Below, piece by piece: positions 59,667 to 64,000 of a stretch of 64,000 nt of DNA; position 1 is the stretch's first letter; the number at the start of each line of letters is the position of its first letter. The stretch comes from Microbacterium flavum. GTDB lineage: Bacteria; Actinomycetota; Actinomycetes; Actinomycetales; Microbacteriaceae. The notes under the pieces were generated by a model, which was given only the letters and a program-made list of their open reading frames with translations, was not told the origin of the DNA and made no database searches. The stretch spans positions 1 through 64,000 of the forward strand of contig NZ_JAFLHG010000016.1 of assembly GCF_018717645.1 (NCBI RefSeq), given 5' to 3'. Both the position numbers and the translations under genes were made by a program.

Positions 59667-61398
59667 GGAAGACCACCTTTCTGATGATGACATTGAAGAG
59701 AAGGATGAGGCTCAGCACGATGGCGATGAGCACGGTGCAGTAGGCGAACGCGTTGCCGAAGCGCCCGGAGTCGACCTCGGCGAGGATCTGCGAGGTCATG
59801 ATCTTCATCCCGGGCGTGGTGAGGAAGACGATGGGCGACAGGGTCGTCATCGACCGCGCGAACGCGAAGGTCACGCCGGTGATGAGCGCCGACTGGATCA
59901 ACGGCAGGGTGACCTTGCGGAACGTCGTGCCCGATCCCGCACCGAGGGAGGTGGACGCCTCCTCGATCGCAGGGTGGATCTGCTGGAGCGCGGACACACC
60001 CGCGCGCTGCCCCGACGGAAGCGACCTGGTGACGTAGACCATGACGATCGCGAGACCGCCGGCGAAGGCCGCCGACCCGCCGGCCAGCGCCGGGAGGATC
60101 TGGATGCCGCCGATCATCGTCGGCGTCATGTAGGCCAGCGCGTATCCGATGCCGAGCACGGTGCCCGGCACGGCGAGCCCGAGCATCCCGACGAAGTCCA
60201 TGAGGCCCGCGGCGCGGCGGAGCTTGCGCACCACCAGCCACGCGATGAGCATGCCGAGCACGCCGGCGATCGGCGCCGCGATGAGTGCCATCACCGTCGT
60301 GTCGATCATGGCCTTGGACCCGATCCCGCCCAGGACGAAGGCGAAGTGGTCGAGGGTGAACTCGTTGTTCACGCCCGGGACGCGCAGGAACCCGCCGATC
60401 AGGACGGTCGTGTAGATCACGACGATGAGCAGGCACAGGAAGCCGACGATCGTGAGCACGGGGACGCGGATCGAGGGCGACGAGATGAGTTCGCTCGTCC
60501 CCGCGGGCTTCCCGGTCACCGAGACCACGCTCTTGCGGGAGACCCAGTACCGCTGGACCAGGAACACCAGGATCGCGGGGAGGAGGATGACGAGCGAGTA
60601 CGCGGCTCCGGCCGAGGTGTTGTACTCGCCGGTCACGGCCAGATAGGCGCGGGTGGACAGGACCGTGTAGTCGCCGCCCAGGACCAGCGGGTTGGCGAGA
60701 TCGGCGATGCCTTCGACGAACAGCAGGAGGAACGACCCGGCCAGACCGGGGACGATCATCGGGATCGTCACGGTCACGAAGATCCGCAGCTTGCTGGCGC
60801 CCAGGTCGGCCGCGGCCTCGTCGAGGGACGGGTCGAGGCTCTCGAGCATCCCCTTCATGTTCATGTACGCCACGGGGAAGAACGACAGCGTCAGCACGAA
60901 CACGAGACCGGGCAGTCCGTAGATGTCCGCCTGCAGGCCGAAGACGCCGTTCGAGATGGCGCCGTTGCGGCCGAAGAGCGTGATCGCGGCCGTCGCGACG
61001 GCGAACGGCGGCGCGACGATCGGGATGAGGGCCAGCAGGTGGAGCAGGCGCTTGCCGCGGAACTTCAGCCGCACCTGCGCGTAGGCGAACAGGAAGCCGA
61101 CGACGGTGCCGAGGACTCCCACCCAGAGGCCGAGGGCGATGGTGTTGCCGACGATTCGATGGTTGGTCGGATTGGTGAAGATCTGCCCTAGCGTCGCGAG
61201 CCCCTTCTCGGAGCCCGCGGCTCCGAGAAGGTTCAGCAGCGGGAACCCGACCAGCAGCATCAGGATGACGCTCACGATCGTGACGAGGATCACGACGCTG
61301 CGGTCGCGGGACGAACGACCGCCGCGGCGGCGGGGCCTTCGTGTGGGAGCGGCCGCGGCGACGATCGGCGCCGCCGCGGACTCGATGGTGGTGGTCAT
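59644..61398 (-). CDS. ABC transporter permease, two fused membrane domains (Fe3+/phosphonate type)
   Basis: 584 aa with about 12 helices arranged as two tandem BPD_transp_1 domains; EAA loops are LDPSLDEAAADLGASKLRIFVTVTIPMIVPG (first half) and IHPAIEEASTSLGAGSGTTFRKVTLPLIQSA (second half). The fused FbpB/PhnU-like architecture fits the FeT family. ATG 61398 has GAGG upstream; the 894-aa reading through the upstream gene is rejected. N-terminal 45 residues are Arg-rich and cytoplasmic. Confidence 0.92.
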   Translation of the reverse strand: MTTTIESAAAPIVAAAAPTRRPRRRGGRSSRDRSVVILVTIVSVILMLLVGFPLLNLLGAAGSEKGLATLGQIFTNPTNHRIVGNTIALGLWVGVLGTVVGFLFAYAQVRLKFRGKRLLHLLALIPIVAPPFAVATAAITLFGRNGAISNGVFGLQADIYGLPGLVFVLTLSFFPVAYMNMKGMLESLDPSLDEAAADLGASKLRIFVTVTIPMIVPGLAGSFLLLFVEGIADLANPLVLGGDYTVLSTRAYLAVTGEYNTSAGAAYSLVILLPAILVFLVQRYWVSRKSVVSVTGKPAGTSELISSPSIRVPVLTIVGFLCLLIVVIYTTVLIGGFLRVPGVNNEFTLDHFAFVLGGIGSKAMIDTTVMALIAAPIAGVLGMLIAWLVVRKLRRAAGLMDFVGMLGLAVPGTVLGIGYALAYMTPTMIGGIQILPALAGGSAAFAGGLAIVMVYVTRSLPSGQRAGVSALQQIHPAIEEASTSLGAGSGTTFRKVTLPLIQSALITGVTFAFARSMTTLSPIVFLTTPGMKIMTSQILAEVDSGRFGNAFAYCTVLIAIVLSLILLFNVIIRKVVFRGRTHQR

Positions 61399-61418
61399 CG
61401 GAATTCCTCTTCGGCCCG

Positions 61419-62468
61419 TCACTCCTTGGGAGCGGGCGCGACCTCGGCGTCGAAGCGGGCGGTGAGCTCGCGGCGCGTGTCGCCGGCGACGGAGATGTCC
61501 TCGTGCAGGAGGTTGAGCTTCGACAGATCGACCATGTCGTCGGTGATCGTCGCGTCCGGGTTGGTCGGCACGCTGTAGGTGCCCACCGTGGGCGCGATGT
61601 CCTGAGCGGCCGCGGTCAGCGTCCAGTCGATGAAGCTCTTCGCGGCATCGGGGTGCTTCGCGTTCTTCAGGAGCGAGACGGCGCCGACCTCGTAGGTCAT
61701 GCCCTCCTTCGGGAAGGTCGTCTGCAGGTTCGTGAAGCCCTCGTTGATGAACTTCTGGCAGTCCTGCGCGAAGATGATCCCCGTCGCGACCTCGCCGCGG
61801 CCGGCCATCTGGCCCGGCGCGCTGCCGCTCTTGGAGTACTGCAGGATGTTGCTGTGAAGGCGACCGAAGTAGTCGAGCGCTGCATCCTGGTCGCCGTCGT
61901 TGAGCATCACCTGGGTCCACAGCGCCTGGTAGGCCGTCCCCGAGGTGCCCGGGTGGGCCATGGCGATGTTGCCCTTGAAGACCGGGTCGAGGAGGTCCTC
62001 CCACGACTCGGGAGCGTCCGCGCCGATCCGCTTCAGGACGTCGGTGTTCGAGCAGAAGCTGAGCGCGCCGACGTAGATGCCGGTCCAGGTTCCGTCGGCG
62101 TCCTTGTACTCGGCGGGGATCTGCTCCGCGCCCGGGGACACGTACTTCTCCAGGAAGCCCTCCGCATCGGCCGCGATGTGCCCGTCGGCTCCGCCGCCGA
62201 ACCACGCGTCGAACTCGGGCGCATCGCCGGACGCCGCCAGGCGGGCGACCGCCTCGCCGCCGCTCAGCCGCACGTAGTTCGCGGCGATGCCGGTCTCGGC
62301 GGTGAACTGGGCGGCCACCTGCTGGCACCAGTCCTCCTGCGGGCTGCAGATGAAGTTGAGCTCCTTGTCGCCGGAGGCGGACGCGTCACCGGACGCGGTC
62401 GAGCAGCCGACCAGCGTGGCGGCCATCAGGCTGAGAAGGGCGGCTCCGGAGAGGGCAGCGCGTTTCAT
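61419..62468 (-). CDS. ABC transporter substrate-binding lipoprotein (AfuA/FutA/PhnS-like)
   Basis: 349 aa. Lipobox LVGC (Cys at about residue 22), then a family 1 periplasmic-type domain: NFICSPQEDWCQQVAAQF, VRLSGGEAVARL, FDAWFGGGADGHIAADAEGFLEKY, GALSFCSNTDVLK, LAMAHPGTSGTAYQALWTQV-like region. This family binds Fe3+, 2-aminoethylphosphonate or, as shown for AfuA, sugar phosphates; no Tyr-rich iron site is obvious here, so an organophosphate ligand is at least as likely. SD AAGGAG 7 nt before ATG 62468. Confidence 0.9.
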   Translation of the reverse strand: MKRAALSGAALLSLMAATLVGCSTASGDASASGDKELNFICSPQEDWCQQVAAQFTAETGIAANYVRLSGGEAVARLAASGDAPEFDAWFGGGADGHIAADAEGFLEKYVSPGAEQIPAEYKDADGTWTGIYVGALSFCSNTDVLKRIGADAPESWEDLLDPVFKGNIAMAHPGTSGTAYQALWTQVMLNDGDQDAALDYFGRLHSNILQYSKSGSAPGQMAGRGEVATGIIFAQDCQKFINEGFTNLQTTFPKEGMTYEVGAVSLLKNAKHPDAAKSFIDWTLTAAAQDIAPTVGTYSVPTNPDATITDDMVDLSKLNLLHEDISVAGDTRRELTARFDAEVAPAPKE

Positions 62469-62515
62469 GGGTGAACTCCTTCGTTCGGGATTGCCGGGGT
62501 GTCGGTACCCCATCG

Positions 62516-62544
62516 ACGTTAGGAGCGGGCGCGCGACGTGTCAG
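62516..62544 (-). promoter_or_regulatory. Promoter of the ABC transporter operon
   Basis: On the minus strand CTGACA (62539-62544), 17-nt spacer, TAACGT (62516-62521), about 48 nt before the lipoprotein start. A good sigma-70-type fit and the only clear -35 seen in the window. Confidence 0.6.
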
Positions 62545-62562
62545 TGGATGGACGGTGACGGT

Positions 62563-62582
62563 CGGTCACAGATCTGTGACCG
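62563..62582. promoter_or_regulatory. 20-bp perfect palindrome upstream of the transporter promoter
   Basis: CGGTCACAGATCTGTGACCG overlaps the stop codon of the response regulator gene and lies about 20 bp upstream of the transporter -35. A related GGTGACGGTC (62554-62563) sits next to it. Candidate response-regulator binding site; could also be a terminator stem. Confidence 0.6.
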
Positions 62583-63279
62583 TCGTCGCCGCGGCGGAGC
62601 GGATCAGGTATCCCGCTCCGCGAACGCTCTCGACGACCTGTCCGGCGCCCGGCGCCGCCGCGTCCAACTTGTGGCGCAGGCGGTAGACCGTCGTCTTGAT
62701 CATCTCGCGTCCGCCGAGGCGATCGGCCTCGCCCCATCCTGCGATCAGGAGTGCGCGGAAGTCGATCACCTCGTCGGGCTGGGTCAGCAGCGCCTGCAGG
62801 ACGCGGTATTCCCCCATCGTCAGGGCCACCTTCTCCGTGCCGATGACGGCCTCGAGGGCGCCGGGGTCCACCCGGAGGAGGCCGGCGCGCGTCGAGACAC
62901 CCGCCGGCGCCTCGTTGCGACGCACGAGGCGCTGCGCGCGGAGGGCGAGCTCACGCGGGTGGAAGGGCTTGACCACGTAGTCGTCAGCATCCGCCTCCAA
63001 TCCCGCGATGCGGTCGTCGGACTCGCCCTTGGCGGTCACGAGCATCACCGGGACGTCGCTGTGGGCCCGGATCCGCGCGCACAGCTCCACCCCGCTCATC
63101 CCGGGCAGCATGACATCGAGCACGACCAGATCGGGCCGGAGGCGGCCGAGCGCGATCCATGCCGGCTCCGCCGCCCGGAACGACTCGCACCGGAACCCCT
63201 GGGTCTCCAGGACGAATGTGATGATCTCGAGCATCGCCGGCTCGTCGTCGACGACGAACGCGAGGGGAGCCTCACCCAC
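62566..63279 (-). CDS. OmpR/PhoB-type response regulator
   Basis: 237 aa. Receiver domain with acidic pocket DDE (11-13), phosphoacceptor Asp55 in VVLDVMLPGMSG, Thr in LVTAKGESDD and Lys in DDYVVKPFHPREL; C-terminal winged helix with ALTMGEYRVLQALLTQP and TVYRLRHKLDAAAPGAGQVVESVRGAGYLI. Overlaps the kinase gene by 8 bp and precedes the ABC transporter operon on the same strand, its likely target. Confidence 0.94.
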   Translation of the reverse strand: MGEAPLAFVVDDEPAMLEIITFVLETQGFRCESFRAAEPAWIALGRLRPDLVVLDVMLPGMSGVELCARIRAHSDVPVMLVTAKGESDDRIAGLEADADDYVVKPFHPRELALRAQRLVRRNEAPAGVSTRAGLLRVDPGALEAVIGTEKVALTMGEYRVLQALLTQPDEVIDFRALLIAGWGEADRLGGREMIKTTVYRLRHKLDAAAPGAGQVVESVRGAGYLIRSAAATTVTDL

Positions 63280-64000
63280 GCGACACCGCCGCCGGAACCG
63301 TGAACATCATCGTCGTGCCCTTCCCCGTGATCGTGTCCACGAAGATCCTGCCACCGTGGAGCTCGATGAGCTGCTGCGAGATGAACAGGCCGATCCCGGT
63401 GCCGTTGCCGAGCGGCTGTCCACTCGCGAATCGCGCGAACAGCCGATCGCGCTGCGCGTCGGTCATCCCTGTTCCGCCGTCGCTGACCGAGATGAGCACG
63501 TGGTCCTCGGTGGGGTGCACGCGCACCTCGATGCCCTCGGACCCAGGGCTGCTGCGAGCGGCGTTCATGACGAGGTTGCTCACCACCAGACGGATGAGGT
63601 CGGGATCCACGTGCGCATCCACCGGCGCGCCGGGGGTGTGCAGGATGATCGGCGCTCCGGCGAGGGGCGTCAGCTCCTGTGTCACGCTGCGCATGAGGCC
63701 GCGGACATCGACGTCGCGCGCGTTCAGGACGAACTGTTCCGACTCCAATCGCGCCTGGACGAGCAGCTGCTCAGCCAGCGACTGCATCCGCGCCGCGTTG
63801 TCGATGATGCGCGCGACGAACGCCTGCTGACGCGGAAGCATCGGGCCCGGCGAGCCCTCGGCGAGGAGCTCGGCCGAGCCGAGGATGACGCCCAGGGGAG
63901 TGCGGATCTCGTGACTGAGCATCGAGACCTGATCGGACCTCCGGCGCGCGAGGGCCCGCAGCCGGGTGATCTCACGGACATCGCGCGCTCTCGCCCGGAA
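63272..64000 (-). CDS. Sensor histidine kinase, 5' partial (window edge)
   Basis: The frame is open to 64000; the visible 243 residues begin FRARARDVREITRLRALARRR (a PAS-to-HisKA linker), then the H-box SHEIRTPLGVILGSAELL with phosphorylated His, N-box LVSNLVMNAARSS, D/F boxes VSDGGTGMTDAQRDRLFARFASG and G2 box GTGIGLFISQQLIELHGGRI. Sensor and any membrane helices are outside the window. Confidence 0.92.
   Translation of the reverse strand, partial: FRARARDVREITRLRALARRRSDQVSMLSHEIRTPLGVILGSAELLAEGSPGPMLPRQQAFVARIIDNAARMQSLAEQLLVQARLESEQFVLNARDVDVRGLMRSVTQELTPLAGAPIILHTPGAPVDAHVDPDLIRLVVSNLVMNAARSSPGSEGIEVRVHPTEDHVLISVSDGGTGMTDAQRDRLFARFASGQPLGNGTGIGLFISQQLIELHGGRIFVDTITGKGTTMMFTVPAAVSRG

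Noticed and set aside
59644..62328. Reading frame of 894 codons that would fuse the lipoprotein and permease regions
   Set aside because: The upstream part is out of frame with the substrate-binding gene; the permease has its own ATG 61398 with ribosome-binding site.

Overview
The window is a 64-kb piece of a high-G+C actinobacterial chromosome, most likely Microbacteriaceae and probably Microbacterium-like. This rests on sequence character and gene content, not on any database match. Supporting signs are dense GC3-rich coding, frequent GTG starts, many 4-bp ATGA/GTGA overlaps, an actinobacterial-type small SRP RNA, a short-Q-loop cytochrome bd operon, and a recurrent promoter with a TANNNT hexamer 6-7 nt before the start codon (leaderless genes). 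The 7-mer GGATGCC/GGCATCC is strikingly over-represented. No plasmid, phage or conjugative genes are seen, so this looks like core chromosome with a few local insertions.

Layout. 1-4.2 kb: partial HerA-like ATPase, SDR-DUF2867 protein, GNAT. 4.2-4.58 kb: gene-free stretch with two 96-bp direct repeats. 4.58-11.4 kb (minus strand): cydA-cydB-cydD-cydC preceded by a Cys-rich winged-helix regulator. 11.5-15.6 kb: membrane esterase, P-loop kinase-like protein, and a GNAT gene lying between two copies of the 3' end of a luciferase-like monooxygenase gene. 15.9-20.7 kb: aldo/keto reductase, methyltransferase, TrhO-like rhodanese, terpene-cyclase-fold protein coupled to an AlkZ-like winged-helix protein. 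20.7-24.5 kb: zinc metallopeptidase; metY coupled to an NtaA/DszA-type flavin monooxygenase. 24.8-28 kb: OpuC-type osmoprotectant transporter. 28-36.3 kb: flavoprotein disulfide reductase, PadR-AarF pair, F420-reductase-like dehydrogenase, M18 aminopeptidase, MsrA, and an MFS exporter with a structured leader. 36.4-43.3 kb: lactonase; NAD(P)-binding protein/NYN nuclease/membrane protein/SDR operon; ATP-grasp/NTF2-like pair; siderophore-interacting reductase divergent from a NUDIX CoA pyrophosphatase. 43.4-45.8 kb: tRNA-Ser(GGA), decayed HNH gene, dicarboxylate symporter. 45.9-50.4 kb: MoxR-DUF58-transglutaminase operon. 50.5 kb: ffs. 51-57.8 kb: pta-ackA, beta-phosphoglucomutase-like HAD and GH65 phosphorylase. 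57.9-64 kb: small membrane protein, Fe3+/organophosphate-type ABC transporter, and a two-component system that runs off the right edge.

How genes work together. cydAB make the bd oxidase and cydDC the thiol exporter needed to assemble it. The GH65 phosphorylase and HAD mutase together would convert an alpha-glucoside plus phosphate to glucose 6-phosphate. pta-ackA interconvert acetyl-CoA and acetate with ATP. metY plus the flavin monooxygenase suggest salvage of organic sulfur into homocysteine. The right-edge response regulator/kinase lies upstream of, and on the same strand as, the ABC transporter, with a 20-bp perfect palindrome at the junction.

Most unusual points: the GNAT cassette inside a duplicated gene end, an 18-bp tandem repeat inserted in frame in ackA that shares its core with the 4.3-kb intergenic repeats, an AlkZ-like protein with Lys where relatives have Gln, and the MFS leader RNA candidate.
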